From: Flavobacterium sp. Root901
GTDB taxonomy: Bacteria > Bacteroidota > Bacteroidia > Flavobacteriales > Flavobacteriaceae
Direction of reading: 5' to 3'
Length of the DNA stretch: 64,000 nucleotides
Assembly (NCBI RefSeq): GCF_001429765.1
Contig: NZ_LMJB01000005.1
Location: 1,243,599 to 1,307,598, forward strand
Shown here: positions 44,729-54,407 of the stretch, piece after piece
How the letters are laid out: every line of letters begins with the position of its first letter
Position numbering within the stretch: the first letter of the stretch is position 1
Made by a program: the position numbers and the translations under genes
Notes under the pieces: model-generated
The model's database searches: none
What the model saw: only the letters and a program-made list of their open reading frames with translations
What the model was told of the DNA's origin: nothing

Positions 44729-46192
44729 TTATTTCGCTTTATTTTTGGAAAGAAGTTCGTCTAATACTTTTTTGCCGCCCGCATTTGAAGGATCCAGTTC
44801 AACTGATTTAGAATAATTTAGAATGGCCTGTTTTTTATCACCATCGGCTAGATACGCTTCGCCTAAACTATCATAAACATTTCCTGATTTTGGGAAAGTT
44901 TCCACATTAATTTTAAAAACTTCGATTGCTTCTTTCTTTTTTCCTGTCTGCAATAATTGATAACCAACACGGTTCATATCGTCTTCTTTAATGCCGAAAG
45001 TCGGATCGTTTTTTAATTTTTTATAAGTTTCCAATCCGGCAGCGGTTCCTTTTTCTGAAAAAACATCTAAAAGCTCCAATGCCAAAGATTTTTTAGGCTG
45101 ATTGTATGGCTGATTGTATAAAATGGCACCAATTGCAGCAGTCATTTCACCTAAAACTGTTCCGCCGGTATTGTTCAATAAAACAATTAAATTTTTATCA
45201 GCAGGAACTCGGGCAATATTGGTATTAAATCCGTTGATACCGCCGCCATGTTCAATAATTGTCAATTTACCTTTATCACCATTGTCAGCTTCTCTTATGA
45301 ACCATCCGTATCCATAAGAGCTATCCCAGGCTTTTATATATGGCTTAAATAAGGATTCCATCGATTTTTCTGAAAGAAGTTTATTCGTATAAAGCGCCTG
45401 GTCCCAAAGATATAAATCTTCAACAGTAGAATATAAAGAACCCGCCGCATACGGAATGCTCATGTCGAGAAAAGGAGCATTAGTAATTTTTTTGCCTTCT
45501 CTTTCGTAACCTGCAGCTCTGTTTTTTAATATTACTTCAAAATGATCGTAACCTGTATTTCTCATTTTCAGAGGTGTCAAAATAACTTCCTGTAAATACT
45601 GCTCGTATGTTTTACCTGAAATTTTCTCAATAATATAGCCTAGTAAAAAGTAACCGGAATTACTGTAATTGAACTTTTCGCCCGGTTTAAAATCAAGTGG
45701 AAGTTTATTAAACGTTTTTATAAATTCCTCTGGTGTATAAGGATTACGGCTTTTCTCTTTCAGAAAGTTTGGCGCATTTGTATAATTCGGAATTCCGGAT
45801 GTATGCGTTAATAAATTATGAATGGTGATTTGATCGCCGGTTTCCTTTGGATAATCTGGTAAATAAGTTGTAATCGGAACATTTAGTTTTATTTTTCCTT
45901 CTTCAGCCAGTTTTACGATTAATAAGGCTGTAAATTGTTTGCTTATAGACCCAAGTCTGAATTTTGTATCAGTCTGGTTTGGAATATTCCACTCCATATT
46001 TGCCAGGCCAAAACCCTTTTTATAGATTATTTTTCCATTTTCAGCCACTAAGGCAGATCCGTTAAATTGTCCGTATTCGTTGTATTTGGCCAAAAGATCT
46101 TCGATTTTTTTTGCTTTGTCCTGCGCAAAAATATTTAGTGCAAAAAGCTGTAACAGGATGCACAGCCCTATGAGTTTGATTGATTTTTTCAT
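44729..46192 (-). CDS. Serine hydrolase (beta-lactamase/DD-peptidase fold) with C-terminal TPRs
   Basis: The 487-residue protein has a signal peptide (KLIGLCILLQLFALNIFAQ). The penicillin-recognising fold carries Ser-x-x-Lys in GSISKQFTALL (near residue 83), Tyr-x-Asn in NYSNSGYFLLGY, and the third motif as HGG in IEHGGGINGF. After the catalytic domain (~residues 30-370) come at least two tetratricopeptide-like helical hairpins, including NVYDSLGEAYLADGDKKQAI then LNYSKSVELDPSNA. It is a class C-like esterase or peptidase of the periplasm; clinically relevant beta-lactamase activity should not be assumed. Confidence 0.9.
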   Translation of the reverse strand: MKKSIKLIGLCILLQLFALNIFAQDKAKKIEDLLAKYNEYGQFNGSALVAENGKIIYKKGFGLANMEWNIPNQTDTKFRLGSISKQFTALLIVKLAEEGKIKLNVPITTYLPDYPKETGDQITIHNLLTHTSGIPNYTNAPNFLKEKSRNPYTPEEFIKTFNKLPLDFKPGEKFNYSNSGYFLLGYIIEKISGKTYEQYLQEVILTPLKMRNTGYDHFEVILKNRAAGYEREGKKITNAPFLDMSIPYAAGSLYSTVEDLYLWDQALYTNKLLSEKSMESLFKPYIKAWDSSYGYGWFIREADNGDKGKLTIIEHGGGINGFNTNIARVPADKNLIVLLNNTGGTVLGEMTAAIGAILYNQPYNQPKKSLALELLDVFSEKGTAAGLETYKKLKNDPTFGIKEDDMNRVGYQLLQTGKKKEAIEVFKINVETFPKSGNVYDSLGEAYLADGDKKQAILNYSKSVELDPSNAGGKKVLDELLSKNKAK

Positions 46193-46403
46193 AATGATTG
46201 TTATGGGTTAGGTTAACGAAATGATTCTTTTTTGATTGATGATTGAAACTTTTTATAAACTGAAATTCAATAAGTTGATCGAAATTACGATTTTTTATCT
46301 GAATAAAATTTATGTCTTAAAATGTTAGACGATTCATTTCCAGTTTGGTTTCACAAGTCATCAATTTTTTTTCATTTCTAAATAAAAAAGAAATTGGATA
46401 CAG

Positions 46404-46426
46404 ACAAAAAACCTTTTAAAAAGGTT
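46404..46426 (-). terminator. Terminator overlapping a stop codon
   Basis: AAACCTTTTTAAAAGGTTT read on the minus strand forms a stem overlapping the last codons and stop of the NTF2-like gene, followed by a T-run. Confidence 0.7.
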
Positions 46427-46886
46427 TATGTTCATAACTAACAATTCGTTTCAATTTCCATTCGTTACCTTTTCTTTCCCATATATGAATAAATTTTCCG
46501 GTTCCCTGCGGAATATCATTATTGTAAAATGTATGTTCGCCTACCTGCACCGCACCAAAATCTCCTAACTTATCAATCGTGCAGGAATTTAACTTCCTGA
46601 CCAGTTTTTCCGGTCTTGAATATTTTTCGACTATGGCTTTAATTTTATCTCCATTGGCAATATTTAATCCATAACGATCGTCATAAAATTCAATATCATC
46701 ACTGATTATTTTTTTGAAAAGCGCGGCATCGCATTGATTAAAAGCAAAATCAAAGAGAAGGTTATCCATTGCAATAATTTCATCTTTTAAAAGTTCCATT
46801 CCCGCATTTTCACTATTTGTTTTTCCGGAGGCTTGTCTGCTTAAAAACAACATGAAAAGTACTAAAGTATTGATCATCGGTATCAT
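46416..46886 (-). CDS. Secreted NTF2-like (DUF4440) protein
   Basis: The 156-residue product has a hydrophobic N-terminus (MINTLVLFMLFLSRQASG), probably a signal peptide. A DUF4440-type NTF2-like fold follows (MDNLLFDFAFNQCDAALFKK, FIHIWERKGNEWKLKRIVSY). It closely resembles the N-terminal domain of the adjacent serine hydrolase (shared pattern LLF..FN.CD...F, then D.EFY.D). It lies 20 bases after that gene, so the two are likely coexpressed. Ligand unknown. Confidence 0.75.
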   Translation of the reverse strand: MIPMINTLVLFMLFLSRQASGKTNSENAGMELLKDEIIAMDNLLFDFAFNQCDAALFKKIISDDIEFYDDRYGLNIANGDKIKAIVEKYSRPEKLVRKLNSCTIDKLGDFGAVQVGEHTFYNNDIPQGTGKFIHIWERKGNEWKLKRIVSYEHKPF

Positions 46887-46906
46887 AATTGTATTTTAAG
46901 ATTCAA

Positions 46907-48415
46907 TTATTTTGTTTCGATATCAACTATTTTTTGGCCATCTGCTCCAAGATAATGCACAACGATGTTCTCGTATATTTTATAACCGTCGTCTACATTA
47001 GTAAAAATTACCAGACCTTGTTTTGTTTTTGGCAGTAAAATAAAAATGGTCTGAACGCCTTTATCTGCGCCGCCGTGCGATAAAGCATAATTTCCGTTTC
47101 CTAAATCGTAAATTTCAAAACCAAGACCAAAATACTTATCTTTTTTAGTAGTAACCTGATGTGCCTTCATCTCATCAAATACTTTTTTGCTCAAACCATC
47201 GCTGTTTAAAACACTGCATAAAAATTTGCTGTAATCTTCAATTGTGGTTAAAAGATCGTCAGCAGCATTTACAGTTTTGTTTTTCGTTGGTTCATAAGCA
47301 TTTCCTTTATTGTCGTAATTAATAGCATATCTCGAAATATCGGTTTTATCGTTCCAGATGAATTGCGTATCTGTCATTTTCAAAGGCTCAAAAACCAATT
47401 CTGATGCCAGTTGATCTAACGTTTTGTGGAATTTTTTCTCCAATGCTTTTCGCAGATATTCAAAACCTTCGCCGGAATATTGATATTTCGTTCCGGGTTT
47501 AAATTTAAAATCTAATTTTTTAGATTCATTAAAATCTCTCCAATTCGGAAAACCAGTCTGGTGACTTAAAACAATTCTGGTTGTCAGCAGTTTTAAATAA
47601 GGATCCTGCGCAATATCTGGATCTGTCCAGTATTTATAAAGCGGTTCATCCAAATCCCATTTTCCTGAACTTACTAATTTGAGGGTTGTAATGGCAGTTA
47701 TCGGTTTTGTTAGTGAAGCGACATTCCAAATAGTGTTGTATGGCGCAGTAACTCCGGGTTTCAGCTCGCCAAAAACCTTTACTTGTTTTAATTTGCCATC
47801 TGCAATAATGCCGATTCCTAAAGCCGGAATTTTATTTTCTTTCAGCCATTTTTCCGTTTCCGGACCGTTATCAAAAAGATTTGATTTTCCTGCCGTAGAA
47901 CTGGTCATTTGGTGATTGTAACTAAGCGATCGCGCCAACTTCCAGTCTTTGTTTTTTAAAAGCCATAAATGCGTGAATTTGGCAAAACTTCCGGCTTGTT
48001 CCGTATTACCTGCAGAACTTTCATAAAACCTATGCGTTCCCATTTGTATGGCGCCGTATAAAACACCATTTTTATATAAGGGATAAATTTCAGTACTTCC
48101 GTCAATTAGTTCTCGGCGATAATTGTATTTTCTGTCGGGAGAGCAGATGCCGCTGGTAAACGTTTTTAAAAATCTTGCTTTGTCAGAAATACTGTCTTTG
48201 TCGTGATAAAATTCAAAATCTTCCGTATAAAGATTCTCAAATTGTTTTACATCGCAGGTATTAAAGCCAATGTTAAAAAGCAGGCTGTCTTTTGATAAAA
48301 TGGTTTTGTACAAAGCGGAATTTTTAATTTCCTGAGAAAATCCAAATTGGATATGAAAGAGTAACATTCCAATTAAAAAAGCTTTTAATTGAAAAAAAGT
48401 GTGATTGATTTTCAT
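46907..48415 (-). CDS. Fusion of DUF4440 (NTF2-like) domain and serine hydrolase domain
   Basis: I chose the ATG at 48415, which gives a 502-residue product with a proper signal peptide (FFQLKAFLIGMLLFHIQFGF); an in-frame ATG at 48457 would add 14 residues in front of it. Residues ~30-165 form a DUF4440 domain (LLFNIGFNTCDVKQFENLYT). Residues ~180-480 form a beta-lactamase / DD-peptidase-fold hydrolase with Ser-x-x-Lys in VASLTKPITAITTL, Tyr-x-x motif in YQYSGEGFEYLR, and ALSHGGADKGVQTIF. The two domains in one chain, next to a free-standing copy of the first domain, suggest a bound ligand is passed to the hydrolase. Substrate unknown. Confidence 0.85.
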   Translation of the reverse strand: MKINHTFFQLKAFLIGMLLFHIQFGFSQEIKNSALYKTILSKDSLLFNIGFNTCDVKQFENLYTEDFEFYHDKDSISDKARFLKTFTSGICSPDRKYNYRRELIDGSTEIYPLYKNGVLYGAIQMGTHRFYESSAGNTEQAGSFAKFTHLWLLKNKDWKLARSLSYNHQMTSSTAGKSNLFDNGPETEKWLKENKIPALGIGIIADGKLKQVKVFGELKPGVTAPYNTIWNVASLTKPITAITTLKLVSSGKWDLDEPLYKYWTDPDIAQDPYLKLLTTRIVLSHQTGFPNWRDFNESKKLDFKFKPGTKYQYSGEGFEYLRKALEKKFHKTLDQLASELVFEPLKMTDTQFIWNDKTDISRYAINYDNKGNAYEPTKNKTVNAADDLLTTIEDYSKFLCSVLNSDGLSKKVFDEMKAHQVTTKKDKYFGLGFEIYDLGNGNYALSHGGADKGVQTIFILLPKTKQGLVIFTNVDDGYKIYENIVVHYLGADGQKIVDIETK

Positions 48416-48490
48416 TGTGATTGATTGATGATTAATGATTCTGCAATAATACGTCAATCAAAATCTGGAAAATAGTATAAAAGCGAAAAT

Positions 48491-49285
48491 TTATCTTTTT
48501 TGAGAAAGAAAATAAGAATCGGGATCGAACATTTTTGGTGTTGCTTTCGTCACATCTTTAAATTTTTTAATAAAATGCGACTGATCAAAATATTTGTTAT
48601 ATATCGCAATATCAGTTAATTTCAGTTTTTCTAAATCAGCATTCACCATTTGATCGACAGATTTTCTGAATTTTAAAATCTGAATGTATTTTTTGATGGT
48701 AAGTCCGGTCGCAATTTTAAATTTTATCTGAAGCAGCCGCTGAGAAGATTTTAATTCGGAACTGATTTCTGAAACCGAAATTGCTGAATCTTTATTTTTA
48801 ATGATTTCGCAGATTTTTTCGATTGTATTTTTGTTTGAATGTAAAGTACTTAACTCTTCAAAATAATCATTTAAGATCTTTAATAAAGATTCAACCTCAG
48901 AATCGATTTGAATTTTAAAAGGTAATTCTTCTGGATTAATTTTAAGAATCGAATCTGTAAAATTGCTTAAATCATATTGAGGAAACATCGAAAGCGTCCA
49001 TACATGAAGCTGAATAATAGTAACTTTAGTTTTCGGCTGAATATTAACTAAAACTTTATTGGTCATTTGCGAACAAAAGTAAATTCCCTTGTTCATTTCG
49101 TATTTGTTTTTACTCGTATGAACTTCGATGGCAATCCCATTTACAATAGCAAGATTAAAACAGCCGTTTGGTAAAACGAGTTTATTTTCGATCAGGCTTT
49201 CGCCGATGCTGTTATCCAGACACCAAATTTTATTAACGAACCTTTCCGTTTTTTGACTGACATAATGTTCTGAGTAGAGGTTCAT
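48491..49285 (-). CDS. AraC family transcriptional regulator
   Basis: The 264-residue DNA-binding protein has an N-terminal sensor domain (LYSEHYVSQKTERFVNKIWC; LVLPNGCFNLAIVNGIAIEV) of the DUF6597 type. Its C-terminal AraC-type double helix-turn-helix covers about residues 155-255 (KDSAISVSEISSELKSSQRL, TDIAIYNKYFDQSHFIKKFK). The conserved DQSHFIKKFKDVTKATPKMF matches the second recognition helix region of AraC. It lies 75 bases before the fused hydrolase gene on the same strand, so it may control that gene and its neighbour. Confidence 0.88.
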   Translation of the reverse strand: MNLYSEHYVSQKTERFVNKIWCLDNSIGESLIENKLVLPNGCFNLAIVNGIAIEVHTSKNKYEMNKGIYFCSQMTNKVLVNIQPKTKVTIIQLHVWTLSMFPQYDLSNFTDSILKINPEELPFKIQIDSEVESLLKILNDYFEELSTLHSNKNTIEKICEIIKNKDSAISVSEISSELKSSQRLLQIKFKIATGLTIKKYIQILKFRKSVDQMVNADLEKLKLTDIAIYNKYFDQSHFIKKFKDVTKATPKMFDPDSYFLSQKR

Positions 49286-49358
49286 TTTCTATTTTTTGTC
49301 TAAGTAATTCCTGTCGTAGAAATTTACAGACTAAAATAAGATTTTTTCTAATACGATA

Positions 49359-49955
49359 TTATTTAACAAACTCCCCAAAATAATCCCGCTTAGTATTCTG
49401 CCATTCTTCCGCAATAATACTATAATAAACATCATCTTTGCTGTTTCCTTCAGAATCGATATAATTATTTCGAAATAAACCTTCTTTTAAAGCGCCCAGG
49501 TTTTCAATTGCTTTTTGCGATCTTAAGTTTTCAAGATCTGCGCTGAATTGTATTCTTCTAAATTGAATATTTTCAAAACCAAAATTCAATAATTCATATT
49601 TACAGGCTTTGTTTAAACCAGTTCCCTGAAAATCTTTTCCGTACCAGGTCCAGCCAATTTCGCATTTCTGACTCGCATGATTCAAATAACCATAACGAGT
49701 ACTTCCGGCAGCTTTGTTTGTCGCTTTGTCAATTATAAGGAACGGATAACAAATTCCGGCGGCTTTTTGTTGTAAAGTATTTTGAATGTAATTTTCGAAA
49801 TCCTCTTCGTTTCTCACATACATTCCCATGTATTTCCAGATTTCGTCATCAAAAATAATTTCTTTAAGTTCAATATTTCTTGGACTTTCAAAGGGAAGCA
49901 AAAGCACTTTTTCATTTTCTAAAGTTATGTCTGATTGTAATATTTCGCTGTTCAT
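49359..49955 (-). CDS. GNAT family N-acetyltransferase (RimJ/RimL type)
   Basis: The 198-residue protein fits the RimJ/RimL / MddA-like group. The early segment LLPFESPRNIELKEIIFDDE, the strand RYGYLNHASQKCEIGWTWYG, the acetyl-CoA loop KDFQGTGLNKACKYELLNFG, and IQFSADLENLRSQKAIENLG are characteristic. The acceptor (ribosomal protein N-terminus, small molecule or drug) is not predictable. It is separated from the AraC gene by 73 bases. Confidence 0.85.
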   Translation of the reverse strand: MNSEILQSDITLENEKVLLLPFESPRNIELKEIIFDDEIWKYMGMYVRNEEDFENYIQNTLQQKAAGICYPFLIIDKATNKAAGSTRYGYLNHASQKCEIGWTWYGKDFQGTGLNKACKYELLNFGFENIQFRRIQFSADLENLRSQKAIENLGALKEGLFRNNYIDSEGNSKDDVYYSIIAEEWQNTKRDYFGEFVK

Positions 49956-50190
49956 GAATTTTTCTTTTGATGAATAAAACTTAAAGCGAAATTAGTTGTT
50001 TAATTTTTTAAATAAATCAAATAAAATAACAATTTGTTACAAAATGATTTTAGTAAATATTCAGAACCTGAATTTTTAAATCAAACTTTCCCTTTACTTT
50101 AAAGATTCTAATGGTAAATAATTGGTTTATTTTAGAGCTTATGTTCAATTATTACTTATTTTTACGATCTTATATATTAGATTTTCCCCG

Positions 50191-51537
50191 ATGCAAACTT
50201 CTCTAAAAATTGCTGTTGTAGGTTCTGGACTTGTAGGATCGCTGTTGGCAATTTATCTTAAAAAAGCAGGTCACACAGTTCATGTTTATGATCGCAGCCC
50301 TGATATTCGAAAAATAAATTTTTCCGGACGTTCTATTAATCTGGCAATGTCCAACCGCGGCTGGAAAGCACTTGATGGTGTTGGAGTAGGAGATGCAGTT
50401 CGGGAAATCGCAATTCCGATGGACAAACGCGCTATTCATTTAGTTGGTAAACTCAATTTTCAGAATTACGGACAGGAAGGCGAATCGATTTATTCGATTT
50501 CCAGAGGAAAGTTAAATCGAAAAATGATTGATTTGGCCGAAAATGCCGGAGTCGAGTTTCATTTTGAGCAAAAAATCTGGGATGTAACGCTGAGTGATGC
50601 TACTTTGCATATTGGCGAAAGCGAAAGAGGCGAGTGGGAAGAAAGAAAATATGATATGGTTTTTGGTGCCGATGGCGCTTTTTCGAGAATCCGTCACAGG
50701 ATGCAGCGCCAGAGCATGTTTAATTATTCGCAGGAATTTTTAAATATGGGTTACAAGGAATTGAACATCCCGGCAAATGCGGACGGAACACATAAATTAG
50801 ATAAAAATTCTTTTCATATTTGGCCAAGAGGCGAGTATATGTTAATTGCACTTCCTAATTTAGATGGAAGTTTTACCTGTACCTTATTTATGCCTTTTGA
50901 AGGCGATAATTCTTTTGAATCGCTCACAGATCGTAAAATGGTCGAGAATTTCTTTGAGAAAAACTTTCCTGATTCTATTGAAGTGATTCCGGAGCTGGCA
51001 AATGATTTCTTTAAAAACCCAACAAGTACTTTGGTAACCATGAAATGTTTTCCGTGGACTTTTGAGGACAAAATTGCTTTGATTGGAGATGCCTGCCATG
51101 CTATAGTGCCATTTTACGGACAAGGAATGAATGCTGGTTTTGAAGATATTACGGTTTTGAACGAAATGATGGAAAAATTTGGAGATGACTGGAAAAAAAT
51201 CTTTACTGAATATCAAATTTCCCGTAAACCAAATGCCGACGCAATTGCTGAACTTTCATACCGAAATTTCATGGAAATGAGTACCAAAACGGCTGATGAA
51301 AAATTCTTATTGCAAAAGAAAATAGAAAAAATCTTTTCAGACAAACATCCAGATAAATGGATTCCGCTTTACAGCCGCGTTACTTTTAGCGACCGTCCTT
51401 ATGCCGAAGCTTTGGCAATTGGTGATTTCCAAAACGGAATTATGGAAGAAGTTTTAAAACTGGATAACATCGAAAATATCTGGAACTCACCAGAAGTTGA
51501 AAATAAAATTCTGGAACTGCTTCAAAAAAATAAATAA
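50191..51537 (+). CDS. kmo: Kynurenine 3-monooxygenase
   Basis: This flavin monooxygenase hydroxylates L-kynurenine using NADPH and O2. From the ATG at 50191 the product is 448 residues, beginning MQTSLKIAVVGSGLVGSLLA with the FAD-binding GxGxxG. An in-frame ATG at 50122 would add 23 hydrophobic residues (VYFRAYVQLLLIFTILYIRF) not expected for this family. Other markers are FSGRSINLAMSNRGWKAL, the D-G motif in VFGADGAFSRIRH, and FAD-contacting ALIGDACHAIVPFYGQGMNA. kynU lies about 14 kb away in the same orientation. Confidence 0.93.
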   Translation: MQTSLKIAVVGSGLVGSLLAIYLKKAGHTVHVYDRSPDIRKINFSGRSINLAMSNRGWKALDGVGVGDAVREIAIPMDKRAIHLVGKLNFQNYGQEGESIYSISRGKLNRKMIDLAENAGVEFHFEQKIWDVTLSDATLHIGESERGEWEERKYDMVFGADGAFSRIRHRMQRQSMFNYSQEFLNMGYKELNIPANADGTHKLDKNSFHIWPRGEYMLIALPNLDGSFTCTLFMPFEGDNSFESLTDRKMVENFFEKNFPDSIEVIPELANDFFKNPTSTLVTMKCFPWTFEDKIALIGDACHAIVPFYGQGMNAGFEDITVLNEMMEKFGDDWKKIFTEYQISRKPNADAIAELSYRNFMEMSTKTADEKFLLQKKIEKIFSDKHPDKWIPLYSRVTFSDRPYAEALAIGDFQNGIMEEVLKLDNIENIWNSPEVENKILELLQKNK

Positions 51538-51543
51538 ATATAA

Positions 51544-51575
51544 AACCCGACAAGTTTCAAAAATCTGTCGGGTTT
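51544..51575. terminator. CCCGACA-family terminator between kmo and the HerA-like gene
   Basis: AACCCGACA and TGTCGGGTT pair around AGTTTCAAAAATC. The element begins 7 bases after the kmo stop, and the convergent gene ends 54 bases beyond it. Confidence 0.82.
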
Positions 51576-51628
51576 ATAATTGCAAACCATTTAAATGAAC
51601 TTATCATTTATGTGGTTTAATTATTTTA

Positions 51629-53146
51629 CTACTTTTTTAAGAATTTTGATAAAACGCCAAAAACTCCTCTTATAAAAGTAGCACTTGTTACAACTTTTAT
51701 AACTGATTTTGTAACTACTTCTGTAGTGCTTGGTTCTGATTTTGAAGATTTTGCTGGTGCTTCTTCTTCTCGCTGAGCTGCGGCTTCGTTCGCGTCAGCT
51801 ATTTTTTTGTTTAGGATTTCAAAAGCACTTTCACGGTCAATTTCTTCAGCATATTTTTTAACCAATTTCGATTTACCGTTTATTTCATCAATTTCTGAAG
51901 GCGATAAAATATCCATACGGCTTTGCGGAGCGCGCATCATCGTTGCCACAAGCGGCGTTGGAACACCTTTTTCATTCAGAGCGGTAACCAGAGCTTCTCC
52001 AATTCCTAAACTGGTCAGTAATTCGTCTGTTTTATAATATTCAGAAGTTGGATAATTATCGGCAGTTTTTTTAATCGCCTGACGATCATTTGCTGTAAAA
52101 GCTCTAAGTGCATGCTGAATCTTTAAACCTAATTGCGCCAGAACACCACTCGGAACATCCATCGGATTTTGCGTCACAAAATAAACCCCAACACCTTTAG
52201 AACGAATCAATTTTACAATAGTTTCAATTTGTTCTAATAACGCTTTGCTGGCTTCATTAAAAATTAAATGCGCTTCATCAATAAAAATAACCAGCTCAGG
52301 TTGTTCAGCATCTCCTTTCTCGGGCATTTTTTGATAAATTTCAGCTAAAAGACTCAACATAAAAGTTGAGAATAATTTTGGTTTATCCTGAATATCCGTC
52401 AGGCGGATGATGTTTACGTATCCTTTTCCGTTTTCGTCAATTCGCATTAAATCATCCGTTTCAAAAGATAATTCGCCAAAAAACAAATCGCCGCCCTGTT
52501 GTTCTAATTCGATTATTTTTCGAAGAATGGTTCCTGTAGTTGCAGTTGATATCTTACCATAACTTGCTGCAATTTCCTCTTTGCCTTCTTCGGTAATATA
52601 ATTAATAACTTTTTTAATGTCTTTTAAATCTAACAAAGGCATTTGCTTGTCATCACAATATTTAAAAATAACAGCAACAACACCGGCCTGTGTATCATTT
52701 AAGTCTAATATCCTGGAGAATAGAACCGGCCCAAATTCCGAAACTGTGGCACGCAGACGAACTCCATTTTGTTTTGATAAAGACATTAACTCAACCGGAA
52801 ATGCAGATACACTATAAGGTATGTTTATTTTTGCATGGCGTTCTGTAATAAAACCTTCTTCTTTTCCTTCTTTTGCAATTCCGCTAAAATCACCTTTAAT
52901 ATCCATCATTAAAACCGGAATTCCGGCATTGGATAACTGTTCAGAAAAAACCTGAATTGTCTTCGTTTTTCCGGTTCCGGTTGCTCCTGCAATAAGGCCG
53001 TGGCGGTTTAATGTTTTTAATGGAATTTTGACGTGAGCCTCAGCTATTGCTTCACCATCTAAAATTGCGCCGCCAAGAATGATTGAATCGCCCTTAGCCG
53101 AATAACCGCTGTTTATCTCCTGAATGAAATTTTCTTTTTTATTCAT
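51629..53146 (-). CDS. HerA-like P-loop ATPase (DUF853 family)
   Basis: The 505-residue protein is a HerA/VirB4-type P-loop ATPase of the DUF853 helicase family. Walker A is AGATGTGKTKTIQ (near residue 55), Walker B is ELVIFIDEAHLIF, and the sensor region is GVYFVTQNPMDVPSGVLAQL. C-terminal to the core is an Ala/Glu/Ser-rich linker (NEAAAQREEEAPAKSSKSEP) before a short hydrophobic end. The family is widespread, and its natural role (DNA translocation or protein remodelling) is uncertain. No nurA-type partner gene is adjacent. Confidence 0.85.
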   Translation of the reverse strand: MNKKENFIQEINSGYSAKGDSIILGGAILDGEAIAEAHVKIPLKTLNRHGLIAGATGTGKTKTIQVFSEQLSNAGIPVLMMDIKGDFSGIAKEGKEEGFITERHAKINIPYSVSAFPVELMSLSKQNGVRLRATVSEFGPVLFSRILDLNDTQAGVVAVIFKYCDDKQMPLLDLKDIKKVINYITEEGKEEIAASYGKISTATTGTILRKIIELEQQGGDLFFGELSFETDDLMRIDENGKGYVNIIRLTDIQDKPKLFSTFMLSLLAEIYQKMPEKGDAEQPELVIFIDEAHLIFNEASKALLEQIETIVKLIRSKGVGVYFVTQNPMDVPSGVLAQLGLKIQHALRAFTANDRQAIKKTADNYPTSEYYKTDELLTSLGIGEALVTALNEKGVPTPLVATMMRAPQSRMDILSPSEIDEINGKSKLVKKYAEEIDRESAFEILNKKIADANEAAAQREEEAPAKSSKSEPSTTEVVTKSVIKVVTSATFIRGVFGVLSKFLKK

Positions 53147-53526
53147 GTTTTTATTTGTAATTTAGATGATTATAAGGGTTTTGTTTGGTTTTTTAACAAT
53201 TTAACTATCTTTTTTTTAGTAGGAAAATGCTTTTTTTGATTGAATTGGACATAAAAAATAAATTCTCAGCTTTTTAAGAAGATTTCAAAGGAATGTTTGA
53301 ATATTTACTAAAACGTTGTAATTTTTTTATTATTCGCCTTTTTTTTTGTTTTATCATAAAAATGACGCTGACAAATTAATGAGATATTTTTTAATTTGAC
53401 GTTAAATTTCCTTCAATAAAATTAAAAAAAGTTTTTTTATTTAAACTAAACGTATAAATTTGCTACCCTACAAGTTAAATATAACTAAAAAATAAAAATT
53501 ATTTAAAACTATTAAAATTTAAAAAA
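53147..53526. other. Intergenic region upstream of exbB
   Basis: This 380-bp, very AT-rich spacer separates the HerA-like gene (-) from exbB (+). A perfect TAAATTTG -7 box lies at 53455-53462, 65 bases before exbB, with a T-rich -33 region. No ORF or hairpin family is seen. Confidence 0.45.
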
Positions 53527-54351
53527 ATGGCAAACGTTAAAGTTAAAAAAGAAAGCACTTCAAATGGAGGAGGGATGATTACAGGAATCATTATCGCAGC
53601 GTGTATTTTGGTTGGGGTGTTTATTTGGAAAGTAATCATGGGAGATGCTTCTAACTTCGAAGGAGGTAACCCTGAAACTGGACATCCAATCAATACATTA
53701 GGACAAGTTTATAAAGGAGGATTTATTGTACCAGTATTATTAGGTATGTTTTTAATGGTTGTTGTTTTTTCTATTGAAAGATTTATCGTTATTGGTAAAG
53801 CTGCTGGTAAAACTAACTTAGACAAATTCATGAAGAGCGTTCAAGGAAGTATTAAAGAAGGAAACATCGAGGCTGCTATCGCTTCATGTGACAAACAACA
53901 AGGTTCAGTTGCAAACGCAATTAAATCTGCTTTAATTAAATACCAAGACGTTAAAAAAGAAGGATTCAACAGCGAAGAAGCTTCAGAAGTAATCCACAAA
54001 GAAATTGAAGAGGCAACTTCATTAGAAATGCCAATGTTAGAGAAAAACATGACTATCATCTCTACTTTAGTATCTTTAGGTACATTAGGAGGATTATTAG
54101 GAACTGTATCTGGTATGATTAAAGCGTTTGGTGCGTTAGCTTCTGCTGGAACTCCAGACCAGGCTGCTCTTGCAACAGGTATCTCTGAAGCACTTATCAA
54201 CACTGCAACAGGTATCTCTACTTCTATTTTAGCAATCGTTTCTTACAACTTCTTTACTGCTAAAATTGACGATTTAACTTACTCTATCGATGAGGCTGGT
54301 ACTACAATCGTGAATACTTACAGAAGATTCAGAGGAAGTTTAAAACAATAA
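53527..54351 (+). CDS. exbB: MotA/TolQ/ExbB proton channel family protein
   Basis: This is the inner-membrane proton channel subunit of a TonB energy system. The 274-residue protein has an N-terminal transmembrane helix (GMITGIIIAACILVGVFIWK), a second hydrophobic segment around VPVLLGMFLMVVVFSIERF, and the characteristic C-terminal pair of helices (TIISTLVSLGTLGGLLGTVS, GISEALINTATGISTSILAI). ExbB and its ExbD partners use the proton gradient to drive TonB and power outer-membrane import. It opens a long + strand operon. Confidence 0.93.
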   Translation: MANVKVKKESTSNGGGMITGIIIAACILVGVFIWKVIMGDASNFEGGNPETGHPINTLGQVYKGGFIVPVLLGMFLMVVVFSIERFIVIGKAAGKTNLDKFMKSVQGSIKEGNIEAAIASCDKQQGSVANAIKSALIKYQDVKKEGFNSEEASEVIHKEIEEATSLEMPMLEKNMTIISTLVSLGTLGGLLGTVSGMIKAFGALASAGTPDQAALATGISEALINTATGISTSILAIVSYNFFTAKIDDLTYSIDEAGTTIVNTYRRFRGSLKQ

Positions 54352-54407
54352 TTAATTTTTGATATATATAATTACCAATTAATTATATCAAAATAAAATA
54401 AAAGATA

